The notes: generated by a model from the sequence alone, not told the origin. A stretch of 6,853 nt of DNA from Erythrobacter sp. UBA3075 (GCA_002367375.1 DFBR01000187.1:1-6853), one strand, 5' to 3'; shown: positions 1 to 5,804, numbered from the stretch's first letter. A program made the numbers and translations.

Positions 1-74
1 CCAGTGAGAGAGCCGATCGACAGGACAGATTGCGTGGCGGAAATGGACGGGTGACAGGGTGAAACCTTTGTCAC
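1..74 (-). CDS. Start of a gene running off the left edge, possibly RecJ exonuclease (partial)
   Basis: An open frame runs from a GTG at 74 (minus strand) to the window edge without a stop, giving about 24 codons. It lies 15 bases after the glpX stop, in the same frame and direction, as expected of the next gene in an operon. The last visible residues read S-V-L-S-I-G-S-L-T-G, which resembles the short 'VLG...SLTGR.W' beginning I recall from alphaproteobacterial RecJ, the 5'-3' single-strand DNA exonuclease. In sphingomonads I recall recJ following hom and glpX. Both points are recall, not a search. The Shine-Dalgarno sequence is weak (GAGCGGG just before the GTG), so the start is uncertain. 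No DHH motif is visible because too little of the gene is present. It may be another gene, or non-coding. Confidence 0.4.
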   Translation of the reverse strand, partial: MTKVSPCHPSISATQSVLSIGSLT

Positions 75-89
75 CCCGCTCGCCGCGGC

Positions 90-1079
90 TCAGATCCGAT
101 GCTCGCCCTTGACCCACCTTACGGTGCCCGAACTGGAGCGCATCACCACAGTCTCGGTCGTCATCACGCGCGCGCCATTGGGTCGGCGGATGCGCTTCAC
201 GCCGTCGAGCAGCGATCCGTCGGTCACGCCGGTGGCCGCGAAAATGCAGTCACCCTTGGCGAGATCGTCCAGCTTGTAGACCCGGTCCAGGTCTTCGATG
301 CCCCATTTGGCGGCGCGGGCGCGCTCATCGGCGTTGCGGAACACCAGCCGCCCGTTGAACTGTCCGCCCACACAGCGCAGCGCAGCAGCGGCCAGCACGC
401 CTTCAGGAGCGCCGCCCTGACCCATATACATGTCGATTGTGGTGTCCTGATCGGTGGTGGCGATCACGCCTGCAACGTCGCCATCGCCAATCAGATAGAC
501 CCCGCAGCCAATACTGCGCAACTCTGCGATCAGATCGGCATGGCGCGGACGGTCGAGCACGCACACGATGATGTCGGCGGGTTCAACGCCCTTCGCAGCA
601 GCGACGGCTTCGACGTTTTCGGTGACGCTCTTATCGAGGCTGATAATGTCGTCGGGATAGCCGGGTCCGACGGCGATTTTGTCCATGTAAACATCGGGCG
701 CGTTGAGCAGGCAGCCCTCTTCGGCAGCCGCCAGAACGGCAAGTGCATTGGGGCCGGCCTTGGCGGTGATCGTGGTGCCTTCAAGCGGATCAAGCGCGAT
801 ATCGATCCTGGGCCCTTTGCCGGGCGCGCCGCCAACCTTTTCCCCGATGTAGAGCATGGGCGCTTCGTCGCGCTCACCTTCGCCGATCACCACGGTGCCA
901 TCTATGTAGAGCGTATCAAACGCCCGCCGCATGGCTTCCACGGCGGCGGCATCAGCAGCCTTTTCATCGCCGCGCCCGATCAGCTCGGAAGCGGCAATTG
1001 CTGCACTTTCGGTAACGCGCACCATTTCGAGCACCAGGACCCGGTCGATAACGCTTTTGTCGTCGTGTGTGGAATTCAT
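90..1079 (-). CDS. glpX: Class II fructose-1,6-bisphosphatase
   Basis: This 329-residue cytosolic enzyme hydrolyses fructose 1,6-bisphosphate to fructose 6-phosphate in gluconeogenesis; class II enzymes of some bacteria also accept sedoheptulose 1,7-bisphosphate. The length matches the GlpX family (about 320-340). Family motifs in order: GEGERDEAPML (66-76) and DPLEGTT (97-103), which supply metal and phosphate ligands; DRPRHADLI (176-184); GGAPEGVLAA (222-231), with the conserved Glu at 226; ATGVTDG (282-288); and an ETVVMRSSSGTVR stretch near the C-terminus (309-321) that binds substrate phosphate. The ATG at 1079 is chosen because GGAGG (1095-1091) lies 11 bases upstream. A TTG at 1103 would lengthen the protein by 8 residues but has no ribosome site. 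The gene is likely co-transcribed with the next minus-strand gene (15-base gap). Its own promoter is not obvious, and the divergent gene starts only 55 bases away. An antisense frame across the whole gene is a codon-bias shadow. Confidence 0.95.
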   Translation of the reverse strand: MNSTHDDKSVIDRVLVLEMVRVTESAAIAASELIGRGDEKAADAAAVEAMRRAFDTLYIDGTVVIGEGERDEAPMLYIGEKVGGAPGKGPRIDIALDPLEGTTITAKAGPNALAVLAAAEEGCLLNAPDVYMDKIAVGPGYPDDIISLDKSVTENVEAVAAAKGVEPADIIVCVLDRPRHADLIAELRSIGCGVYLIGDGDVAGVIATTDQDTTIDMYMGQGGAPEGVLAAAALRCVGGQFNGRLVFRNADERARAAKWGIEDLDRVYKLDDLAKGDCIFAATGVTDGSLLDGVKRIRRPNGARVMTTETVVMRSSSGTVRWVKGEHRI

Positions 1080-1086
1080 GGGTAAT
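1057..1086 (+). promoter_or_regulatory. Weak candidate sigma-70-type promoter for the secreted-protein gene
   Basis: TTGTCG (1057-1062) and GGTAAT (1081-1086) are separated by 18 bases, each matching four of six consensus positions. Transcription would start near 1093 and leave a leader of about 42 bases before the ATG at 1135. The elements overlap the glpX start codon on the other strand, so use of this promoter would interfere with glpX initiation. This is a pattern match by eye in a compact region and may be chance. Confidence 0.2.
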
Positions 1087-1121
1087 TCAGCCTCCGATGC
1101 CAAGTTGCAGTCCGCTTAGGC

Positions 1122-1130
1122 AGGAGGTGA
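1122..1130 (+). promoter_or_regulatory. Near-perfect Shine-Dalgarno site of the secreted-protein gene
   Basis: AGGAGGTGA (1122-1130) is fully complementary to the 16S rRNA tail and ends 4 bases before the ATG at 1135. It is the strongest ribosome site in the window. It fixes the start of the gene and supports its being real, against the reading that only glpX and hom are coding here. Confidence 0.8.
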
Positions 1131-1134
1131 GGCA

Positions 1135-1620
1135 ATGTCGAGATATGTGGCCGCACTGATTCTTGCCGCGCCCCTGTTTTCAACCTGCCTGTTTTCAACC
1201 GGTGCCTTCGCGCAAGCAGTGTACGGGCCGGCAAATGAGATCGAGGTGGACGAAGACGCGCCATTGCCGCTCACTGAAAGCGAACCATGCGAAACCGAAG
1301 TGCAGGAAGAGGGCGTCATCCTGGTATGCGGCGAGTTGCCCGATTCGGAACGCTATCTGTCGCCGCTGCCCAAGCCGACAGAATCGGACAGGGTGATCAT
1401 GCCGGGGCTAAACGATCCGCCTTGCTGGGTCACAAATCCGGGGCCGGGTTGCATTCGCTTTGGCTACGCGCCCGAACCCGTCATCATGATCGATGTCACT
1501 GCATTTCCCGAGCCCTTGAGCGAAGAAGAGGCGGCGCTGGTGTCAGAGATTGAAGGCGCGCCCGATCCTGACCGCCCGGCAAATGGGGAACGAGTGCCGA
1601 TTGATCTTACGGAAGACTAG
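1135..1620 (+). CDS. Small secreted acidic protein with four cysteines, function unknown
   Basis: I do not recognise a named family for this 161-residue protein. Residues 1-26 form a clear Sec signal peptide: Arg3, a hydrophobic core from about 5 to 20, and an A-F-A cleavage site before Gln27. The mature part (about 135 residues) is rich in Glu, Asp and Pro and has four cysteines at 52, 65, 97 and 106, so one or two disulfides are plausible in the periplasm. The I-L-V-C-G-E segment near 62-67, followed by a Tyr-Leu and Pro-rich stretch, resembles small 'VVCG' secreted proteins I recall as common in sphingomonads. No membrane segment follows the signal peptide. The start is fixed by a strong ribosome site. 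The gene points against hom and glpX, shares a CTAG stop with hom, and has no visible terminator of its own. Signal peptide, composition and ribosome site make it convincing as a gene; its function is unknown. Confidence 0.82.
   Translation: MSRYVAALILAAPLFSTCLFSTGAFAQAVYGPANEIEVDEDAPLPLTESEPCETEVQEEGVILVCGELPDSERYLSPLPKPTESDRVIMPGLNDPPCWVTNPGPGCIRFGYAPEPVIMIDVTAFPEPLSEEEAALVSEIEGAPDPDRPANGERVPIDLTED
1173..1200 (+). repeat. Tandem 13-base direct repeat inside the signal peptide
   Basis: CCTGTTTTCAACC occurs twice (1173-1185 and 1188-1200), separated by TG, with a period of 15 bases. In the coding frame this gives L-F-S-T-C followed by L-F-S-T-G, so the hydrophobic core of the signal peptide carries a five-residue duplication. 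The period preserves the frame. Confidence 0.9.
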
Positions 1621-2924
1621 CCGAGCAGGCGCATGACCAGCGGCTTATCAGCCAGACTCTCAGAGCCTTCGAGCATGGTAAGCGCCCGATCGACCGCGCC
1701 TTCGGGCCCTTCATGCGTCACAATGGCGACGAGGACCGGGTTATCATCATCATCGGGATGGCCCTGCTGGATCATGCTCTCGATGGAAACGCCAGCGTCG
1801 CGCATCGCCGCAGTAATCTCGGCAAGGACACCGGGACGGTCGGCGACAAGGAAGCGCAGATAGGCGCGGTTGCGGCGGTGACCCGGATCGGCTGGCGCGC
1901 TGGCTTCGAGCGCGGATACGGGCAGCGAGAATGGCGGCGGAACATTGCCGCGTGCGATATCGATAAGATCGGCGACCACGGCGCTCGCGGTCGGCCCGTC
2001 ACCTGCGCCAGCACCTTCGAACAGCAGTCGCCCGGAAAAATTGCCTTCCGCCACCACCGCATTGGTCGGCCCGCTCACTCCGGCAAGCGGGTGATTGGTC
2101 GGCACGAGATACGGCGCGACACGCTGGAACAGGTGGCGCTCGCCATTGTCCTTCTCGCAATCGGCGAGGCCAATCAGACGGATGACATAGCCGAGCGCGC
2201 GGGCCTGCGCGATATCGGCGGCACGAATGCGGCTGATGCCGGTGGTCGCAACCGCGCCGAAATCGAGCCGCGTCCCGAAGGCGAGCGCAGCCAGCAGCGA
2301 GAGCTTGTGCGCAGCATCCACGCCTTCGATGTCGAATGTGGGATCAGCCTCGGCATAACCCAGCGCCTGCGCCTCGCCCAGCACATCGCCAAAATCGCGG
2401 CCGGTGCTTTCCATTTCGGACAGGATGTAATTGCAAGTGCCGTTGAGAATGCCATAAATCCGCTCGATCCGGTTGGCCGCCGCGCCTTCGCCCAGCCCCT
2501 TGATCGCCGGAATACCGCCCGCAACTGCCGCTTCGTAACGCATGGCAGCGTCATTCGCCTCGGCAAGCTGCGCCAGCTCCAACCCGTGATGCGCAACCAT
2601 CGCCTTGTTCGCCGTGACCAGTCCCTTGCCCGAGCCAAGCGTTGTACGCGCCAGCGCCAGCGCAGGACCGTCCGAGCCGCCGACCAGCTCCACAACCACA
2701 TCCACATCATCGCGCGCGGAAAGCGCGGTCATGTCATCTTCCCAGCCGAACCCGCTGATATCGACGCCGCGGTCCTTGGCCCTGTCACGCGCAGAAACAG
2801 CGGTGATTTCAATCGGCCGCCCTGCGCGCTGCGCGATCAGAGTGCCATTTTCAGCGAGCAGGCGAATCACGCCAGCCCCGACAGTGCCCAGCCCCGCAAG
2901 GGCGATCCGCAAAGTGTCTGCCAT
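1617..2924 (-). CDS. hom: Homoserine dehydrogenase with C-terminal ACT domain
   Basis: This 435-residue cytosolic enzyme reduces aspartate 4-semialdehyde to homoserine with NAD(P)H, the branch point towards threonine and methionine. The N-terminal Rossmann fold begins at once with G-L-G-T-V-G (11-16). Asn106 and Lys107 of T-A-N-K-A-M are conserved active-site residues. The catalytic domain follows with GGIPAIKGLGEG (136-147), I-L-N-G-T-C-N-Y-I-L (159-168), and the E-A-D-P block (192-195) with Asp203 and the likely proton-relay Lys207. A glycine-rich F-E-G-A-G-A-G-D-G-P-T-A-S-A-V-V stretch (302-317) is typical of the family. Residues about 355-432 form an ACT domain, usually the site of threonine feedback inhibition. 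Length matches the monofunctional form (about 430-440). The ATG at 2924 places the Rossmann strand at the usual distance; a TTG at 2945 adds seven residues unlike the family. The ribosome site is weak (GGGAAA about 9 bases upstream). The stop overlaps the convergent gene by 4 bases. Confidence 0.96.
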   Translation of the reverse strand: MADTLRIALAGLGTVGAGVIRLLAENGTLIAQRAGRPIEITAVSARDRAKDRGVDISGFGWEDDMTALSARDDVDVVVELVGGSDGPALALARTTLGSGKGLVTANKAMVAHHGLELAQLAEANDAAMRYEAAVAGGIPAIKGLGEGAAANRIERIYGILNGTCNYILSEMESTGRDFGDVLGEAQALGYAEADPTFDIEGVDAAHKLSLLAALAFGTRLDFGAVATTGISRIRAADIAQARALGYVIRLIGLADCEKDNGERHLFQRVAPYLVPTNHPLAGVSGPTNAVVAEGNFSGRLLFEGAGAGDGPTASAVVADLIDIARGNVPPPFSLPVSALEASAPADPGHRRNRAYLRFLVADRPGVLAEITAAMRDAGVSIESMIQQGHPDDDDNPVLVAIVTHEGPEGAVDRALTMLEGSESLADKPLVMRLLG

Positions 2925-2945
2925 GATGTTGCGTTTCCCGATCAA

Positions 2946-2968
2946 CCGCTTCCGTAAGTGAAGAGCGG
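2946..2968 (-). other. Short imperfect hairpin between the lipoprotein gene and hom
   Basis: Read on the minus strand, CCGCU pairs with AGCGG, and after one bulged base a further three pairs (one G-U) close a six-base loop at 2954-2959. It lies 22 bases upstream of the hom start and about 57 bases after the lipoprotein stop. No T-run follows it, so it is not a standard intrinsic terminator. It could be a weak end for the lipoprotein mRNA, a leader structure for hom, or chance. The rest of the 100-base gap shows nothing recognisable. Confidence 0.25.
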
Positions 2969-3024
2969 ATTAGTCAGCGATCTCCGGCTTGGCCAGATGT
3001 AATCGAATGCAGACCATTTCGGCG

Positions 3025-3945
3025 CTAGCTGAAGCGACGCTCACATGGACCCAGTGCAGCCAGAACCAAGGCGTAATCATCCCGCGCGCGCGCCTGCGAC
3101 TGGCGATCGGGTTGGAGGAAGGCGCTGTCGGGCAATTCCTTGGGCAGGAAGCAGGCAAAGCCGAACCATGCGAGCGATTCGCGCTCTGGCGCACGCGCGG
3201 AACTGTCCACGATCTCGCCCAGCGAGACGCCCCATTGCGGCGCCATTCCGGGTCGCCGAATCACGCTGAGCGACACAGGTGCGCCGCTCTGTGTCTCTAT
3301 GAACATCTGCGTTTCCGATTCGCCGACAAGATTACCCGGAACCGAGATCACGTCGCGAACGCTGGTCACTGAAGGTGGAGCACCCTCGGTCGCGAGCTGG
3401 CGCAATACGCGGCGCAAACGCTCCTCGATAATCGGTCCGGCGGGAAACATCGCGCGACTGGAAATTAGCTGCACTTCACCCGGCCGCCCCGCAATCCGGT
3501 TGGCAAATATGATGTAGCTGCGCTCCTCCAAATCGGGCGCGTCGCCATCGGCTTCTCGGTCTGTGTCGGTCACGAAAATCAGCGATTCGCCAACCGCAGT
3601 GTTCGATGCGAGAAGGTTGCGTGTCAGAGTTTCGAGATAGAGCCGGACCCGGCCAGCAGGCACATCCGGCGCGCGTTCGGGCGGGAACACCGCCTGCTCA
3701 TCCACAGTGACAATCGCCACCAGATCCGCGCCGAGCGAAAAGGTGACCAGATCGGCATAGGTGGGCGCATATCCCGGCCGCAGCTCGGTCGCTGCCGAAT
3801 CCGAATCATCACCACGCGACTGGACTGGCCCGCGCGACTGGGCTGGCAAAGCCGTTGAACACGCCGCCAAAACGCCGACGGCAAGAAGCATAAGCACAAA
3901 GTGCCGAACATGCGCGAATCGTGAATTCGGGATAAAATTGTTCAT
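3025..3945 (-). CDS. Probable outer-membrane lipoprotein, function unknown
   Basis: This 306-residue protein starts with a lipoprotein signal: basic residues Arg9, Arg14 and His15, a hydrophobic stretch 17-27, and the lipobox L-A-A-C with Cys29 as the lipidation site. Ser30 rather than Asp follows the cysteine, which in enterobacterial rules favours the outer membrane. A Ser/Asp-rich linker (about 30-58) leads into a soluble domain starting near P-T-Y-A-D-L-V (61-67), with alternating hydrophobic strands and two further cysteines (265, 301). I recognise no enzyme motif and assign no function. The ATG at 3945 is preferred because AGGAGT (3957-3952) lies 6 bases upstream and the lipobox falls at a normal distance; upstream extension to 4077 adds 44 residues that would bury the signal. 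The gene is divergent from the tonB operon and lies 100 bases upstream of hom on the same strand, so it could be co-transcribed with hom or share regulation with tonB. Neither is shown. Confidence 0.85.
   Translation of the reverse strand: MNNFIPNSRFAHVRHFVLMLLAVGVLAACSTALPAQSRGPVQSRGDDSDSAATELRPGYAPTYADLVTFSLGADLVAIVTVDEQAVFPPERAPDVPAGRVRLYLETLTRNLLASNTAVGESLIFVTDTDREADGDAPDLEERSYIIFANRIAGRPGEVQLISSRAMFPAGPIIEERLRRVLRQLATEGAPPSVTSVRDVISVPGNLVGESETQMFIETQSGAPVSLSVIRRPGMAPQWGVSLGEIVDSSARAPERESLAWFGFACFLPKELPDSAFLQPDRQSQARARDDYALVLAALGPCERRFS
3815..3847 (-). repeat. Near-perfect 15-base direct repeat in the lipoprotein linker
   Basis: CGCGACTGGACTGGC (3815-3829) recurs at 3833-3847 with one mismatch, giving an 18-base period. 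In the gene it encodes the six-residue unit Q-S-R-G-P-V followed by Q-S-R-G-D-D, directly after the lipidated cysteine region. The period keeps the reading frame and lies in a linker where length changes should be tolerated. Confidence 0.8.
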
Positions 3946-4292
3946 GGAGCTACTCCTGTCCGGGTGCTGGCGGACTGACAAGCCCTTTGTATCCCACGTT
4001 GTTTTGCCAATGCAGGGAGCTCGGGACAGAGCCGATCTGTGTTGAATCACAACTGAACAGATAAAGCGTTTGCCCATACCCTTTCATACGGTTAAGACGC
4101 CGCACGACAGCTAAAGCGCAATAGATAATATCACGGTTGTCGCCCTTGGGCATATTATGTGTCGCAGGGCATTGAAAATACCGCCATGAAATTTTGGCTG
4201 GACAACAAAACACTGCGGATGGCAGGGTGCAAATTCTGTGTGTCGCAAGAAAGCCGGCTAGTCCGGCATTGGAAACGGAGTGAAGGGACTGG
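3946..4292. promoter_or_regulatory. A/T-richer divergent intergenic region between lipoprotein gene and tonB
   Basis: This 347-base stretch separates two divergent genes and should hold both promoters. It is visibly richer in A and T than its flanks. Isolated -10-like hexamers are present, GATAAT (4124-4129) and TATTAT (4153-4158) on the plus strand, but neither has a good -35 partner at 16-18 bases, so I do not name a promoter. No convincing Fur, Irr or RirA operator was found by eye, though tonB operons are often iron-controlled. TGTGTCGCA occurs twice (4158-4166, 4239-4247). Candidate frames here lack coding character and ribosome sites. A small hairpin near 4253 is listed separately. Confidence 0.6.
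4253..4267 (+). other. Small GC hairpin just upstream of tonB
   Basis: GCCGG (4253-4257) and CCGGC (4263-4267) can pair around the loop CTAGT. The element ends 15 bases before the likely tonB ribosome site and 25 bases before its start codon, so it would lie in the tonB leader. Five base pairs are too few to be sure it matters. Confidence 0.25.
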
Positions 4293-4961
4293 ATGGCTTA
4301 CGCTGACCAAGAAATGAGCGGTAATCGCATTATCGCGATTATCATCGTTGCCCTCATCCACGTTGTTATTGGCTATGCGCTGATTTCCGGACTCGCCTAT
4401 TCGGCGGTGAAGGATGTGGTCGAGCGAGTAACGACTGTGGACATTGAGGAACCTGAACCGCCGGAGCCGGAGGAAGAGCCTCCGCCACCGGAAGAAAACG
4501 TGGCGCCACCGCCGCCGGTCGCGCCACCGCCGCCGATCAGCATCGCGCCCAACCCGCCGCCTGTCACGACGCAGCCGAACATCCCGCCACCGGCGCCGAT
4601 TGCTCCGACTGTGCCGCCGCCAGCGCCGCCTGCGCCTGTTGCACCACCACCGCCGCCGTCTTTGGCGCGTGATGCGCGGGCGAGCAATCAGAACCGCTGG
4701 GCAGGGCGCATCCAAGGCGACTACCCCGCACGCGCTCTGCGTCGCGAGGAAGAAGGGACCGTTCGCATGAGCATTACGGTCGGAACCAATGGGCGCGTGT
4801 CCAATTGCTCGGTGACCGGCAGTTCAGGCTCGAGCAATCTCGACACTGCGGCCTGCCGTGGGATGGAACGTTATGCCCGCTATGAGCCGGCGCTCAATGA
4901 TGCGGGCAATCCGATTTCGTCGACAATGACTCAGGCAATCACTTACCGAATTCCCGATTAA
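4293..4961 (+). CDS. tonB: TonB energy transducer
   Basis: This 222-residue protein links the ExbB-ExbD proton channel to outer-membrane TonB-dependent receptors that import siderophores, cobalamin, sugars and similar ligands. Domains in order: a short cytoplasmic tail; one membrane helix (about 12-36) containing His23, which matches the conserved His of the TonB anchor; an acidic Glu/Pro stretch (51-69); a periplasm-spanning proline-rich region to about 123 with seven runs of three or more prolines; and a TonB C-terminal domain (about 135-222) with the signature Y-P-A-R-A-L-R-R-E-E-E-G-T-V (144-157) and Y-E-P-A (197-200). Cys172 and Cys188 flank the S-G-S-S-N-L-D segment and could form a disulfide. 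AAGGGA (4283-4288) lies 4 bases before the ATG at 4293. A second ATG at 4314 would also keep the membrane helix but lacks a comparable ribosome site. It is first of four genes, with exbB 36 bases downstream. Confidence 0.93.
   Translation: MAYADQEMSGNRIIAIIIVALIHVVIGYALISGLAYSAVKDVVERVTTVDIEEPEPPEPEEEPPPPEENVAPPPPVAPPPPISIAPNPPPVTTQPNIPPPAPIAPTVPPPAPPAPVAPPPPPSLARDARASNQNRWAGRIQGDYPARALRREEEGTVRMSITVGTNGRVSNCSVTGSSGSSNLDTAACRGMERYARYEPALNDAGNPISSTMTQAITYRIPD
4503..4535 (+). repeat. 15-base direct repeat coding for the TonB proline spacer
   Basis: GCGCCACCGCCGCCG occurs at 4503-4517 and again at 4521-4535, an 18-base period that encodes A-P-P-P-P-V followed by A-P-P-P-P-I. Related CCG/CCA-rich units continue to about 4660. 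Such in-frame repetition can change the length of the periplasmic spacer by slippage. It is part of the gene, not a mobile element. Confidence 0.8.
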
Positions 4962-4997
4962 ACCCGGTTTTGGACTTTATACGAGGATACACACAGC

Positions 4998-5804
4998 ATG
5001 CTTATCGAAACTCTTACCGCTGCTGCGAATGATGCAGCTCCGCAATCGTCTTTCGGCTTTATAGAAGCTATGAAAGAGGGCGGCCCTGTCGCTTGGTCTA
5101 TTCTTGCCGTCATGGTCATCATGTCGGTCGGATCGTTCTACATCCTGATCACCAAATACTTTGAACAGAACAAGGTGATGAAGGAATATCGTGCCGGTCG
5201 CGCGGCTTTCTGGCGTGCCGGTTCACTGAAGGAAGGCGCGACCAAGTTCGACAAGAACAGCGCCTGGCGTCAGCTCGTCGATGACGGCATCCGTGCCGGC
5301 GACGAATCATCGAAAATGACCGACAGTCTCGAATCGCACGATTGGCTGCACGGAACGCTCGCGCGTTCGGAGTCCAGCATCAATGCAACGCTTGCAGGCG
5401 GTCTGCCGTTCCTTGCAACGGTTGGTGCAACGGCACCGTTCGTCGGCCTGCTCGGCACGGTGATCGGGATCTACCGTGCACTGATCAAGATTGGTGCAAC
5501 CGGCTCGGCTTCGATCGATCAGGTGGCCGGCCCCGTGGGTGAAGCGCTCATCATGACCGCCATCGGCCTGCTCGTCGCGGTTCCTGCGGTGTTCGCATAC
5601 AACTATCTGCAGTCGCGCAACCGTCGCATCGCAGCGATGCTGTCGGGCTTCTCGACTGATCTTCAGGCGAACATCACGTCGGCAGGTCAGGTAAAGCCTT
5701 CTGTGGCGGCAGCCAGTTCCGCGCAGGCATCCGGCAAGACAGCCAAGACTGCTCCGGCAGCGGCGCGTCCAGCTGGTGCGGCAACGCCGACGAAGAAGGC
5801 CTGA
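4998..5804 (+). CDS. exbB: ExbB proton-channel subunit (MotA/TolQ/ExbB family)
   Basis: This 268-residue inner-membrane protein forms the pentameric channel that, with ExbD, converts the proton gradient into motion of TonB. Membrane segments are at about 32-52, 134-158 and 182-204, the expected three. The TolQ/ExbB signature G-A-T-A-P-F-V-G-L-L-G-T-V-I-G-I (143-158) is intact. Glu182 of G-E-A-L-I-M-T-A-I-G-L matches the conserved channel glutamate (Glu176 in E. coli), with Thr187 and Thr145 at the positions of the conserved pore threonines. The soluble loop (53-130) is cytoplasmic. The tail from about 233 is an Ala/Lys/Pro-rich low-complexity extension, likely disordered in the cytoplasm. Length is near that of proteobacterial ExbB (about 240-270). 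GAGGA (4983-4987) lies 10 bases before the ATG. An 83-base gap with a hairpin separates it from exbD1. TolQ is the alternative, but the neighbouring tonB decides for ExbB. Confidence 0.95.
   Translation: MLIETLTAAANDAAPQSSFGFIEAMKEGGPVAWSILAVMVIMSVGSFYILITKYFEQNKVMKEYRAGRAAFWRAGSLKEGATKFDKNSAWRQLVDDGIRAGDESSKMTDSLESHDWLHGTLARSESSINATLAGGLPFLATVGATAPFVGLLGTVIGIYRALIKIGATGSASIDQVAGPVGEALIMTAIGLLVAVPAVFAYNYLQSRNRRIAAMLSGFSTDLQANITSAGQVKPSVAAASSAQASGKTAKTAPAAARPAGAATPTKKA

Noticed and set aside
99..1085. Long plus-strand open frame (about 328 codons) opposite glpX
   Set aside because: It mirrors glpX almost exactly, has no ribosome site, and its translation shows no family-like sequence while glpX is unmistakable. 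Stop-poor antisense frames are expected in GC-rich genes.
1713..2957. Long plus-strand open frame (about 414 codons) opposite hom
   Set aside because: It is the codon-bias shadow of homoserine dehydrogenase, rich in Arg, His and Gln with no recognisable domain.
2971..3018. Fifteen-codon minus-strand frame upstream of hom as a possible attenuator leader peptide
   Set aside because: It has no threonine, only two isoleucines and one methionine beyond the pattern needed, and no terminator or antiterminator pair with a T-run follows.
3946..4077. N-terminal extension of the lipoprotein gene by 44 residues
   Set aside because: The extension would bury the lipoprotein signal peptide, and the ATG at 3945 has its own AGGAGT at a good distance.
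4118..4140. Possible Fur-type operator around GATAAT upstream of tonB
   Set aside because: Only one half resembles a GATAAT unit; there are no adjoining repeats or inverted partner, so the match is too weak to list.
4397..4687. Glycine-rich minus-strand frame across the TonB proline region
   Set aside because: Poly-Gly on this strand is simply the complement of the CCG/CCA proline codons of TonB.
4444..4770. Arg/His-rich plus-strand frame overlapping tonB
   Set aside because: It is an out-of-frame reading of the same CCG-rich repeat; the TonB frame has the family signatures.
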